Part shown: positions 21,422-32,793 of the stretch, piece after piece
Position numbering within the stretch: the first letter of the stretch is position 1
Layout: each line of letters starts with the position of its first letter
NCBI RefSeq assembly: GCF_921293095.1
Contig: NC_060247.1
Span: 52,921,111 to 52,985,110, forward strand
Direction: 5' to 3'
Origin: Ischnura elegans
Taxonomy: Eukaryota; Arthropoda; Insecta; Odonata; Coenagrionidae
Length of the DNA stretch: 64,000 nt
Made by a program: the position numbers and the translations under genes
The notes under the pieces: generated by a model
The model's database searches: none
Seen by the model: the letters and a program-made list of their open reading frames with translations, nothing else
What the model was told of the DNA's origin: nothing

Positions 21422-21724
21422 GTGGATCGGGACCACTACAATATTGACTCCACCGTGCGAGAAGCTTTCCTGAGTTCTCTGAATTTAGACGAAGTGCAAA
21501 GGCGAAAGCTAGAGGAATGTATTAAGGAACAGCACCACGTGGAGCGGCTAAAAAGGCTCATCCCCTCGGTGTTTGCACGAATTTGCAAGCCAAGAGCAGG
21601 AACTTCCCGGGAGAAGGTTGTTCAGTCTTTGCTCTACCCATCACTCCGCGGAAACAGAGCCACCGAATATGGGATTGCGAATGAAGCATTGACCATAAGT
21701 GAATACGAGAGAGCTAGCGGATAA
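21422..21724 (+). pseudogene. YqaJ-like nuclease fragment
   Basis: About 100 residues with the pattern of the N-terminal part of YqaJ-type exonuclease domains (RLIPSVFARICKPR, EKVVQSLLYPSL, ATEYGIANEALTISEYE). The catalytic second half is not present nearby, so this is a broken fragment. Such domains occur in many arthropod genes that spread like mobile elements. The methionine is preceded by a plausible leader, but the true 5' end is unknown. Confidence 0.45.
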
Positions 21725-22473
21725 ATGTAACCCGTCAGCGGTTTTAGTTGACAGGAGAGTTGTCCGAGAGTTATCATCCAATCTAACCTGATGAAAGAGT
21801 TGCCTTTCAATGAAAAAAAAACGTTTACATAATGTAAAACGGAACGATGTTAAACCCTTACGGGACAATGGATTTCACATGAATAAAATTCAAGTAAAAA
21901 TATCTATGCTATTTGTATCGCTTACAGCTCTAACTCAAATTTAACCTTTTGTATTGGTAACCTGTTGGATCCTTTCCCCCACCCTCCTCGGGGTTTTCCA
22001 AGGTTCGGCCGTTTCCTCTTCGGCCCTTTTCTCTCCCTTCTCGTGGTCTGTCGTTACTCAAGGGTCAGTAACCCCCTGACCCTCTCATCCATGCCGTTGC
22101 CGTCGGCGTGGATGTCAATCAGTGTTTACCGTAAGACGGGAGCGTGTAGACGCGGAGTTTTGGCGTGCGCTTCCCGGTAAGTCGCGCGCAAAATAAAGCG
22201 AATTCGACTATCGATCGATCGATCCTCTCAATTTTGACGGGCTTATATACCCTATATCCGTCCAGCCTCCGGTGAGTATATATACCACCTCTTCGGCGGC
22301 GGTGATTTTTTCGCAAGTGCGAAAATCAGGGAAAAAAATTGACGATTCAAGTGTATAGGGACCAGTGTTACCTTTCCAGTGTTAGTGAAGGAGAATTAGA
22401 AAGACAGGCTTCTAGTGAGCATGTGCAAAAGCACTCTAAGCCGGTTTAAAGACTGGAAAGCCTTTTCCGCCTC
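21725..22473. other. Non-coding; probably includes the 5' leader of Jockey A
   Basis: No gene seen. It contains an ATCGATCGATCGATC run near 22210 and small hairpins (CCTCTTCGGCGGCGG, TTCGCAAGTGCGAA) near 22290-22320. The part next to 22474 is likely the start of the Jockey A 5' UTR; the exact LINE 5' end cannot be set. Confidence 0.4.
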
Positions 22474-22538
22474 TAATTTTTCGGAAAAGACTACATTTCA
22501 AGTATCGTACCATTTCGGAGCGAGTCTTGAAAAATTAA

Positions 22539-22638
22539 GGGCCGTATTAATAGTCGTTCCCCTTAGAGTCCCCTAGGGGCCCCCTTCCCAAGGGACTCCA
22601 AGGGGAATCTTCAACGTCGGTATTAATAGTCGTCCCCT
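22539..22638 (+). repeat. Harbinger left end, two-layer inverted repeats
   Basis: The outer repeat is 22539-22556 and the inner repeat 22619-22638. Both contain the core TATTAATAGTCG, so the inner one reads as a second copy of the terminal motif. Confidence 0.9.
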
Positions 22639-22738
22639 TGTAGTCACCTAGTAAGGGGACTCCGAACGTGGTAACTATGGGCCGTAACTATGGGCCGTAA
22701 CAACAACAGAGTTGTTTATATTCAATAAAGAACTCGAG

Positions 22739-25613
22739 ATGGCGGCTCGAAGTGCTGAATTTACAGCTACAGAGAAGAATATATTGTGCAATTTGGTTGA
22801 AAAACACAAATCTTCGATTGAAAATAAGAGGACGGACAGCGTGCAATGCGAGGCGAAGAAGAAGGCGTGGCTTGCGGTACAAAGTGAGTTTAACTGCCAC
22901 CGCGATGTTGTCAGAAGAGATGTAAGGCAACTGAAAAGGTAAATAAAAAGGATATGCAAGTAAAGGTAAGTTTAGGATATCTCTTTCAGGTTTTTATCTG
23001 CTGGTTAAATGATTTTACGTAGTTTGTAATACAATGTTAAAGCACACCCTCGCCTTACCGGATTCGGCATTTTCTGCCGATTTCATAATGAGATTTCAGT
23101 GTAGTGAGAATGCAGCTTACCTATTAAGCAACAGAGTATATGAAGTGAAGAAAATAAACTGTGCATCCTTTCTGAGAGGATCCAGTAATGTGAGTTGGAG
23201 TAATATGTGGAATATATTACGGTATGAGTTTTTTTTCGTGCTGACGGGTGCATATTTATTTGTCTATTACGCCTGAAAAACGGTTTTTCCGTAATGCGGG
23301 TGCTTTTTTGCTCTTGCGTTATTTGCTTAGTTATTGTATTAATTGCTTCGGTTTGATTAGATGTGAATTGGCTTATTTTAATGCCAATGAATAATAGTCT
23401 TCAATATGCCTTGGAAATTAGCTAGGGTAAATAGTGCTAGTGTTTTGATAGCTGGTAAAATTGCATTATTAGTTTAAATGATATTATCCGTTGAACTCGG
23501 TGCAAATTCTGTCGAAAATTATTTAAATAGAAGCTTTGGGAGGCAGTGGGATAAAATTTATTTCCATGTGAACGACATTTTAACATATAAGTTTTCGAAA
23601 AAAATGTCGTTTTAAGTCACAATGCTACATTTCTGTGATGACCTCCTAACTTAAGAGCATTTCAGAAATGTGTAGAAAGCCAGTCGAATAAGAGATTTAA
23701 CGCGTTATAAAGCTCAGATTTCCCATTTCTTCTTTTTAATGAATGCAATAAAATGACTGGGAATGGACTTTTCATAACATTTGCAAAACCAGTAACATAG
23801 CGGGATGAATATTATAACCAAGAAAGGAAATTCATGTTGTACATTTTGAGGCAATATTTATATTTTATTTATTTATGTGTTGAATCAAATGTTTATAACA
23901 AGTTATGAAGTTCATGTAATTGAAAGAAGGACTAACATCTTTGGATGTTGAATCCATGTAATTGACTCTTGGTAACTTGCCAATGGATAAGCATTCAGGT
24001 AGTCTAATAATGCTTGCATTTTGCTTCCCGCATTTTTGGCTTGATTTTGAATAAAATGTTTTAATCCTCAGCAAGTCACTTTCGCACAGATCTTAGGTAA
24101 ACAGCTCTACCAACTTTTTCTTTTTAATTAATGCACTGGCATAAAATAGAAGGGAGTTTCATGCCTAATCCCGTTGTTTCAAATGCAAACTCCAACCCGC
24201 AAGCCATTCCTTTCAGTAGTGATCTTTTTACATAACCATAATGCTTCCTTATAAATCCATTCCTGGTCTATTTATCTTTTGGTTAGGTTATCTGCTGTTG
24301 AAGGAAGTGATGAATGATTTATGTACCTGATTTTAATGCTGTTAATGTTATAGTTTTGTGCTCTGCTCATTTTGCATTCCTTAATTGCATCTGTTTTGGC
24401 CTTTGTGTTAGATGCTGGGAAAAGTTGAAGGGAGAGGTGAAGAAGAGAAAAACAGCGGAGGTACGTCATAGAATGGGCACAGGAGGTGGACCCCCCCTGA
24501 GGCCCTTCGAGGACCCAATCACTGCCCAAGTGGAAAGAATAGTTCCTCACTTGGATGTGGTGATTGATGAAACCCTGGACAGTGACTACCATCATCTGGC
24601 CACAACCTCTAAATCCCTGCCCATTCCTTCCAGTGGTCATGACGTTACTCCCGACCCTGTTAATTCCAAGTCAACCTCCACCTCTCAACCCATTCCTTCG
24701 TGCAGTAAATTCTATTCTTCTACTCCCGTTGCTTCCTCTTCAACTTCTTACCCTCTGCACAACCGTTCCCCGTCTGATTCTCTTCCCAGTCCTGCTCTGT
24801 CTCCCTCTCAATCTTCCCATGGTACCTTATCCCCTTCACGTCTCTGTTTTCTGCCCATCCCTGTGACCTCCACCGACCAAGCCCCTCAGCCCTTATTGTG
24901 TCGCACCACCTCATCTCCTGCTGAAACATCTCCTGGGACTCGCCCTTCCGTCAAAAAACGCAAACCTTCCTCGAAGGGTGAGTTCTCTATTGCTATGAAT
25001 TGTCAAATTGTCTGCCTAAGGCATAGAGAGATCACCTTAACCCAAAATTACTCAATAGACTATCGGAGGTCAGTTTATCATAGTAGTCCACCCATGGAAT
25101 GTTATCCCATCCACTTTGAAAACTGAAACTAAAATGATTTCGGGCTGTTATTGAAAATTTCATTTTGAATGGAAGTGGATGGGATGTTTACCGCAATGAA
25201 ACTTTCCAAGAATGAGATATCTCTCTCCCTACCTCAAATCTGGAATTCTTTACGGAATTCTTTCCCACTAGCACAGCTTCACTGTACCAGTAGATAGTAA
25301 AAATTAACATGCTATTAGCTCTATTTATTTATTTTTTACTACAAAAGTATGTATGATATATTGTTGTTAATTTATAACTGCTTCCTGGATGCTTTCAGCC
25401 AATACTTCCTTGGGCATTGCTGAGAGGGAGTTAAGGGCCAGGTTGGAAATGATGGATGAGGAGCGGAAATATATACGAAGATTATACGAAATGAAAATAA
25501 AAAGGTCCCTCGAGAAGGATAAAATAATAAAAGAGAGACTGAGGCAAGCTGTGGCTGCTAGAAAGCTGACAGAAGCACAACTCAAAGAGTTTTGTGGGGA
25601 ACGTGTCCCCTAA
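22739..25613 (+). CDS. Harbinger Myb/SANT-like DNA-binding protein
   Basis: Three exons, 22739-22938, 24412-24977 and 25399-25613, join in frame (phases 2 and 1) to give 326 aa with no stop. Residues about 5-75 form a Myb/SANT-like domain (FTATEKNILCNLVEKHK, KKKAWLAVQSEFN, RQLKRCWEKLK). The middle is rich in proline and serine. The C-terminus is a charged helix (ERELRARLEMMDEERKYIRRLYEMK), likely coiled coil. In PIF/Harbinger elements this partner binds the ends and helps import the transposase. An in-frame ATG at 22712 also exists; 22739 starts nearer the domain. It is transcribed toward the transposase gene, from the opposite end. Confidence 0.85.
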
Positions 25614-26134
25614 TTTGTATATTTTATTTTTGTATAATATATTTTCAAATTTTAAAATTTGCATATATATTTATTCCTTCAACTTGTTAAATTCCTATCA
25701 TGAAAGCATGAGATAATGGCTGAAAATAAGGAGATTGGTGCCAGATATTAAGGGAAATGGATTTGGAACAAGTTTTGGTATACAGCAACAGCAATATAGG
25801 TTTCATGGGTTGGTAGGATTTATTTTCAGGATTATATTTTCCACTTGCCTTGACCACAGATTTAAACTGAAGTGCAGTATTCTCTTCAAAATGATTTTCC
25901 ATTAAATATAAAAGCTGGAAAGATTACACTTATGCCCATTGCTATGATCAGACAGTTAATATTTGATAGCGAGAAATTGATTTCCATAAAATGCATGATA
26001 GGTGCAGATCAAGGGAAAATTATGTATACACATGTAAAGAGTTCCAAATTTTTTATTAATTTTTCTTTCAGCAATATAGCATGTTGAGTTTCACATACCA
26101 TGAATACATGATTACAAGGTGTAAGAAATAACAA

Positions 26135-28684
26135 TATTGAATTGAATTGAATTTTTTATTTGTCCACAGTGATACAATACACTAGTTACACACTAGGCAG
26201 GTATATAGGACACGTCAAAATATCAAATATTAGTTTAAAGTACAATATACACATCGAATATAAAATTTTACACTGTGAAACCTTACATGCTATGTACTCA
26301 AATATTCATTAATGCTATAGAAGCATTTTTCAAGAAGATAAGTAAAAACAATTTTTTTAAATACAAGTATTCTATCTTAACATTTTATATAGGCAGGCAA
26401 CTTATTATATAGTTTCATGCACATTGCACAGGGTCCTTTGGTGGTATGGGTAAAGGTTTTTTGTGTGACATGTAGATCATTACACTTTCTGGTATTGTAG
26501 GAGTGCATACTATTATTTTGAATGAAATCGCTAAGGTGTTGTTTTGCATAGATTACAGAGTGGCATATGTATATACAAGGCACAGTTAACAAATGTTGAT
26601 TTTTAAATAGATGTCTGGAGTGAGCTCGGTGATGCTGTTTAAGCATTACCCTACACAATTTCTTTTGAATTATAAAAACATTATGCAACTTAGGTGAGGA
26701 ACCCCAGAGCATGACACCATATGATATCCTAGAGTAGAACAGAGCATAGTAAAGCATCTTCAACCCATCTAGACTGACAGTATATTTGATCACAGACATC
26801 AGATAGAAAACAGTATTTAGTTTTTTACATAAGAAATCAATATGCGTTTCCCATTTTAAGTAAGAATCGACATAAATACCAAGGAATTTTACGTTTTTAA
26901 CCATACCGAGATCAAAGGCATCATGTAAAGGAGAATTTCTATGTGAGAAGATTGACACTTGTGTTTTTTCAGCACTTAGAACCAGGTTGTTGTTTGTACA
27001 CCATTCAGTCATACTTTCTATTAATGAATTTTTGGATCTTAATAATTCAATCTCAGTTTCACTAGATGTTAGAACACCTACATCATCAGCGTATAAAATA
27101 CACTTATTATTAGGGTTTTCCATCAGCTTATTGGGTAGGTCATTGATAAATACTAAAAATAACAGTGGACCTAGTATTGACCCTTGTGGTACACCTTTGT
27201 CAATCTCCCTAAGTGAGGATGAGTAATTTATGCCATTTTGTCGAATGGTTACCTTCTGTTTTCGTCTAGATAGGTAGGTTTTTAGCCAATTTAAAGAGAT
27301 ACCTCTGATGCCTAGTGATAAGCATTTTAACAGCAAGAGTTCATGGTCCACAGAGTCGAAGGCTTTTCTCATATAAAAAAATATCCCCATAATTTTTTAT
27401 TTTCATGTAATTGTTCAATTGTAAAGTCAACCGCATCAAAAAGTGCTTGTACAGTAGATTTCTCCTTACGTAAACCAAACTGATGAGATGAGAGCAAGTT
27501 GTTGATCTCATGGAAATCAGTCATTCTTTTACAATACACATATTCAAAAACTTTTCCAAAATGAGAGATTATAGATAATGGTCTATAATTCCTAATGTCG
27601 TCTCGGTCACCTTTTTTAAAGATTGGGACAACTTAAGATATTTTTAGAGACTCAGGATAAAAGCCTTCTGTCAGAGATTGGTTCACTAAAAAGAGCAAAG
27701 GCTTTACAATAATATCCCTACAATCTTTTAATATCTTGCCTGTAATTCCATCAGAATCAGTAGACCTTGTCCTTCCTACCTTAATTAGATAGCAGATTAG
27801 CTCATCTTCACTGCAAGGTTTCAGGTACATTGACTTAAAATGTCGAATATTATATTTTATGTTGCTCCTTTGGGGAATAAGGTTAGTATCTGGCAGATTC
27901 AAAAATGAGTGATTAAATGCATTAGATACATCAGAGAAATCAGTAAGTAAATTTCCGGAAATATCATGCATTAGAGAGAGCAGGATGTCAACGTTAGAAC
28001 CAGTATTACATTTAATGATTTCCCAAGCCGCTCTAGAATAGTTTGCTGCTATGTAAATATATTCATCATTATACTGTCTTTTTGCTTTCTTGATCGAAAT
28101 TCTGTATTGTTTTTTAAGGCACAGAATTGCTCACGTAGCATAGTATCCTTTGAGGATTTGACCTGAATTGACATCTGTCTTATTATGGTAGACATATTTT
28201 TAATATCAAGTGTTAGCCACGGTTTAATTTTATTACAAGTACTCCTGGGTTTTACACGTTGTAATGGAAAGGCAATGTTAAAGCAAGAGTTGAAAATATT
28301 ATAAAATTTATTGAAGTTGTTGTTAACATTTTCTGACGGATTGAGTTTTGCCCAATTCTGATTATTTAATAGTAGTTGAAAATAATGAATGTTGGAGTCA
28401 GTAAAATGTCTAGCATAGCGACAGGGATTTGATGGCTGTGGCATTTTTGGAATTCTGAAAGTAGAAATAATTGCCATATGATCAGATAAAGCTGGGTCAA
28501 AAACTTTTGTATTTACATTGATTTCATTGTAGTCTGTGAAAACATTATCAAGTAACGTCTTACAGTTAATAGTGATTCTAGTAGGGGTGTTGACGAGTGG
28601 AGTAAGATTAAAGGCATTTAAAATGTGCCATAGTTGCTTTTGCTCTTTCCCTTCTGCTAATAGATTGCAATTAAGATCGCCTGT
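26135..28684 (-). mobile_element. 5'-truncated LINE inside the Harbinger
   Basis: Reads on the minus strand from TGDLN of the endonuclease (28684) through the linker (28477-28049), NYRPLSIISHFGKVFE, KAFDSVDHELLLLKCL, GVPQGSILGPLLFL and YADDVGVL to a C-terminal HSYNTRK...LYNKLPAYIKC and a stop at 26377. It ends in a TTCAA-repeat tail at 26135-26155. AATAACAA flanks both ends (26127-26134 and 28685-28692), a likely target duplication. Defects: a TAA before VVPIFKKGD and at least two frameshifts. The clade is unclear, in the broad CR1/Jockey group. Confidence 0.78.
26377..27390 (-). pseudogene. Reverse transcriptase, C-terminal segment of the LINE in the Harbinger
   Basis: The longest open piece of this LINE. 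It starts just before the palm motif (RKAFDSVDHEL), contains YADD near residue 95 and runs to the natural C-terminus. A frameshift at about 27370-27390 cuts it from the upstream fingers segment, so it cannot be a complete enzyme. Confidence 0.8.
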
Positions 28685-28939
28685 AATAACAAGCTACCAA
28701 CTGAGAGACATCAAAATGAAGGGTAATAGGCTTCGACGCCAATTATTCACCAAACAACATTATAGACTACAAAAGTTGAATAGTGATAGGCACCTAATTA
28801 GCAGTGGTGACCAAAATCTCTAAGATACAAATTTGCTGTGGCACAAACACCGATTACTGAGACTGGGGAGGTAATGGTGCAGAATGAAAACCATTGTGTT
28901 TTAAAGGTTTAAGGAATTACATTCCCAAAATCAAATATT

Positions 28940-29160
28940 ACAACTAGTATGCTGTATAAAGACCCCCCTGCCCCGTATGGGGACCAATCAGGGATGGGCA
29001 CGCGCTCTCTCAGTCCGGCGCCACCGTATAAACATCGGACAACCAGAAGTACTCTCCATTTCCGCCTGGCCTTAGGATGCCTGCAGCACAGTTGGTGAAA
29101 CGTCACCATCAAAATGACAACTGGGACGGATCCCAGAAATCTATCCAACTGCGAATGTGA
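28940..29160 (+). mobile_element. Possible Penelope-like terminal-repeat fragment
   Basis: The stretch ends with CTTAGGATGCCTGCAGCACA, then GGTGAAACGTCACC, a pattern like the DNA in Penelope-like terminal repeats. Upstream are CCAATCAG and a TATAAAGA motif, which look promoter-like. It is an old fragment with no coding region nearby. Part of it lies in the duplicated unit that starts at 29026. Confidence 0.3.
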
Positions 29161-30349
29161 GTCCGTGGAAACTTACATCAGAAAACTGCTAATAAGTTGA
29201 TCATTTCAAGAGAAATGTGTGAAGAAAATTTTACCCCGGTACCATTGAATTTTTGTAGCATGGATACATCTCTTGTAAATCAACTAAATATGAATAAAAA
29301 TTTGAGGGGCCCTTAAAATTCTTCTTAGTAAGTTCAATTCAATTATTTTTTAAGTATCTCTTTACACAAACACAATGCTACCCCCATACTTAAAACACTT
29401 GCACACAATATAAAATCAACTGACAACTGGCTGGTTAGGGTAAACATGGTTCACCGGGACAGCTACAACGTGCCTGCGGCACGTAATGCGTTGAGAATGT
29501 GAGTTAGAAGATTCTTCATGCACTTCCTGCTATATCAAATGAATCATCTCCTGTTTGCACAGTATTGTACAGAGAAAGAGGTATATTTTATAGCAACTCA
29601 AATGCTGAATGCATATTGACATCTGCCTTTAAAGTAAGATATCCCCCAAAATGTTAAGAAGGACTAGTAATCAATTACAAAATACATGTATAAACATCGG
29701 ACAACCAGAAGTACTCTCCATTTCCGCCTGGCCTTAGGATGCCTGCAGCACAGTTGGTGAAACGTCACCATCAAAATGACAACTGGGACGGATCCCAGAA
29801 ATCTATCCAACTGCGAATGTGAGTCCGTGGAAACTTACATCAGAAAACTGCTAATAAGTTGATCATTTCAAGAGAAATGTGTGAAGAAAATTTTACCCCG
29901 GTACCATTGAATTTTTGTAGCATGGATACATCTCTTGTAAATCAACTAAATATGAATAAAAATTTGAGGGGCCCTTAAAATTCTTCTTAGTAAGTTCAAT
30001 TCAATTATTTTTTAAGTATCTCTTTACACAAACACAATGCTACCCCCATACTTAAAACACTTGCACACAATATAAAATCAACTGACAACTGGCTGGTTAG
30101 GGTAAACATGGTTCACCGGGACAGCTACAACGTGCCTGCGGCACGTAATGCGTTGAGAATGTGAGTTAGAAGATTCTTCATGCACTTCCTGCTATATCAA
30201 ATGAATCATCTCCTGTTTGCACAGTATTGTACAGAGAAAGAGGTATATTTTATAGCAACTCAAATGCTGAATGCATATTGACATCTGCCTTTAAAGTAAG
30301 ATATCCCCCAAAATGTTAAGAAGGACTAGTAATCAATTACAAAATACAT
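29026..30349 (+). repeat. 662-bp perfect tandem duplication
   Basis: Unit 1 is 29026-29687 and unit 2 is 29688-30349. Read side by side I find no difference. Neither unit holds a gene. Both lie in the non-coding middle of the Harbinger. Such identity means either a very recent duplication or an assembly artefact. Confidence 0.93.
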
Positions 30350-31048
30350 ATTTCTTCATGGAGCATATCAAGTTGACAACGAATATTAGCTAATCCATCA
30401 TCAAAAACATGAATGAAAAGGCTGACATTGTACTAAAAATATGAATATCAAGAAAAAACAATCCTAGGCATGTATCTATCACACTACAAAAGTTTTTTTT
30501 GGGAAATACATGGGAAGCTCACTCAAGACTAATGTACATTTATCTCTGTAGTGAATTCACTTAAACGAGGCCTTCCTGTATACACCCATGTACTTATGAT
30601 GATTTTGATGATAGCAAACCCTTTCCTGACAGAACTTTCAATTAAATAACATGGGCTTTGACCTGCAATAGGTATGTATATGATCGCAACTACCTCTTAA
30701 AAATATTAAATCACAGTTGATTTAATCAGCATCTTGAGAAAATAATGGAGAGATCAAAACTTATAGTGCACCATGCACACAAAGATTAGATAAAATACAC
30801 AAAACGTTCATACCCGAATGAAATAAGGGTGCATTGCCAAAATAAACCCATCTAACAAGGAGAGTGGCCTCAGACATGATTAGGTGGAATTTCTTCCAAT
30901 GAAAACGATTTCTAACTTTCCACAAATTAAATTTTATCTAACTGCTAAGTTGGTTTACATTTACTAATACGAGATGGTAATAGCAGAAGAATGGGTAACA
31001 AAAATAAAAATAAATAAGTGAAAAATTGCCAATCGTTCCAAACACTAA
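30350..31048. other. Non-coding part of the Harbinger
   Basis: AT-rich sequence between the tandem duplication and the transposase stop codon. I see no gene or recognisable repeat; it probably includes the 3' UTR of the transposase gene, which reads on the minus strand. Confidence 0.5.
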
Positions 31049-32294
31049 TTATCGATTAAAATGCCTATCAATAAAAATTAGACGTGCATTAGCACCATTA
31101 ACATTTGGTGCAGGTGGTATGTCATACCCTACTTCTTCTTCCCTTTCTTCGACCTCATCTGGCTCTGGTAACTTCAATTTAATTGCTAGATTATGGAGAA
31201 CTCCAACTGCACAAACTATGGCGGTCACATTTGGTAATGAATTACCTAATCCTCTTTTGAGGCAGGGAAATCGCCGCTTCCATACTCCTATGGCTCTTTC
31301 TACCGCATTTCTGGTCTTTATATGGCTCCTGTTGTATCTCTCTTCAGCTCTGCTACCTGGTCTCAGTATTGGAGTAAAAAGATACTCACGGCATGGATAG
31401 CCGGAATCCCCAATAAGGATTCCCGATACTTGGCCACCTTCCAACCTAGCTCTAATGCTCGAGTTATCGAAAACTCGAGCGTCATGGCACGAACCCGGTC
31501 TCCGAACCACTAAATCCATAATTACTAGTTTGGAGTTCACGATAACCTGAAAATCAAAAGAAGGAAATTACTTAAGGCCACCATACCTCAACATGAAGAC
31601 AGACAATGCTGTTATTACATGCAACAGATTTCATGAACATACCTGAACGTTTATGGAAAAATATCCTTTCCTGTTACGGTAAACCTCAGCGTGGGCCCCA
31701 CCAGGGTTTTTAATCATTATATGGGTTCCATCAATGGCACCAAGGACTCCCGGGAAACCAGCTACTTCGTAGAATTGAAGCGCATTTTGCGCGACTTCCT
31801 CTGCAGTACTGGGTACCTTAACGTACTCGGGAAGTCGTCGAGCGAAGATTCTTGATACATCTTTCACGATCAGCGACACACTGGGCTGACTGATACCGTG
31901 CAGATCTCCGCAAACGACCTCAATAAATAACGCAAAAGATAGTTTAATAGTCAGAGCTAGTATATTTATCATTATGTAGCCCTGGCGTTAGGAATGACTT
32001 GAGGGAAGTACTTACTTGATAGCTGCTCGTGGCGTAAAATCTCAACGCTGTTAATAATTTCATTACAGGTGGTATCGGGAGCCCTCGTTCAGAATTCCGA
32101 ACGAAATGAGGTCGCACCATTTCAAGCAGGGGCCCTCTCACGGCTTCCTTAGGAAACCGGTACCGCTGCAGGAACTCCCTATCCCTAAAAAAATCGAAAG
32201 GATTTTGCGCATCGCGGACGTAACGCTTCTCCAATCTAGGATGTTGGTTCGCCAATCTCTCCAAACGACGAACAAAGGCCTCCAAGTTGTCCAT
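31049..32294 (-). CDS. Harbinger transposase (HARBI1-like DDE nuclease)
   Basis: Three exons on the minus strand, 32294-32016, 31918-31643 and 31546-31049, all phase 0, give 350 aa with no stop. This is near the usual length for HARBI1-type proteins. The first exon is an N-terminal helical region (MDNLEAFVRRLERL, RDREFLQRYRFPKEAVR). The second has a helix-turn-helix (LHGISQPSVSLIVKDVSR) and the first catalytic aspartate (GAIDGTHI). The third has the second aspartate (GDSGYP) and the glutamate (NAVERAIGVWKRRF). The triad is intact. It would cut and paste the element with help from the Myb-like protein. Splice sites are GTAAGT, GTATGT and two CAG/GAG acceptors. Confidence 0.9.
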
Positions 32295-32698
32295 CGTTGT
32301 TAAAGATATCCCAAATGAGAAATGTGAACGTAAATTCACCGAAGTGATGCACAGGAAAAGGTTGAGATGAAAGGGATAAGGTGAAATTAATGAAAATGAG
32401 TGAAAACGAAACGAATTGTAAATGGGCGAATGAGCAATGTGACAGGGTGAATAAATGGTATGGTATGAATTGGTATGGAGGTGAATAAACGTATAAATGA
32501 GTAACTTTTTAACGAGAGCACAACAGCAACTAACGTATTGGAACAAGCCAGAACACGAAGTCAACAAAACACCATAGCAACCAAAGCTTCCTGTTTGCAA
32601 TTTCAGTAGTTCGAGTTTTCTCCGCTTCGTGCACATGTCGCAAGGTAAGGCTCCCTCCGCTCCCAGCGTAAGGGACTGCAAGGGGGCCCCTACAGCCT

Positions 32699-32793
32699 AG
32701 GGGACGACTATTAATACCAGATTCGTGCGTGGGGGACCATAAGGGGATACCTAGAGCTAGGGGACCCCTGGGGGTCGACTATTAATACGGCCC
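32699..32793 (-). repeat. Harbinger right end, two-layer inverted repeats
   Basis: Inner repeat 32699-32718 and outer repeat 32776-32793, inverse of the left end, followed by the TAA duplication at 32794. Confidence 0.9.

Larger units (their letters stand above)
22539..32793. mobile_element. PIF/Harbinger element, apparently complete
   Basis: Perfect 18-bp terminal inverted repeats GGGCCGTATTAATAGTCG lie at both ends, flanked by TAA duplications (22536-22538 and 32794-32796). A second inverted pair, GGTATTAATAGTCGTCCCCT, lies 80 bp inside the left end (22619-22638) and about 75 bp inside the right end (32699-32718). It encodes a Myb-like protein on the plus strand and a transposase on the minus strand, both open across their introns. 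The 10,255-bp length is swollen by a LINE (26135-28684) and a tandem duplication (29026-30349). Confidence 0.92.

Noticed and set aside
22200-22220. ATCGATCG run as a microsatellite of interest
   Set aside because: Only about four units; no sign of expansion or function.
24564-24866. A leucine- and proline-rich 100-codon frame
   Set aside because: Alternate-frame shadow of exon 2 of the Harbinger Myb-like gene.
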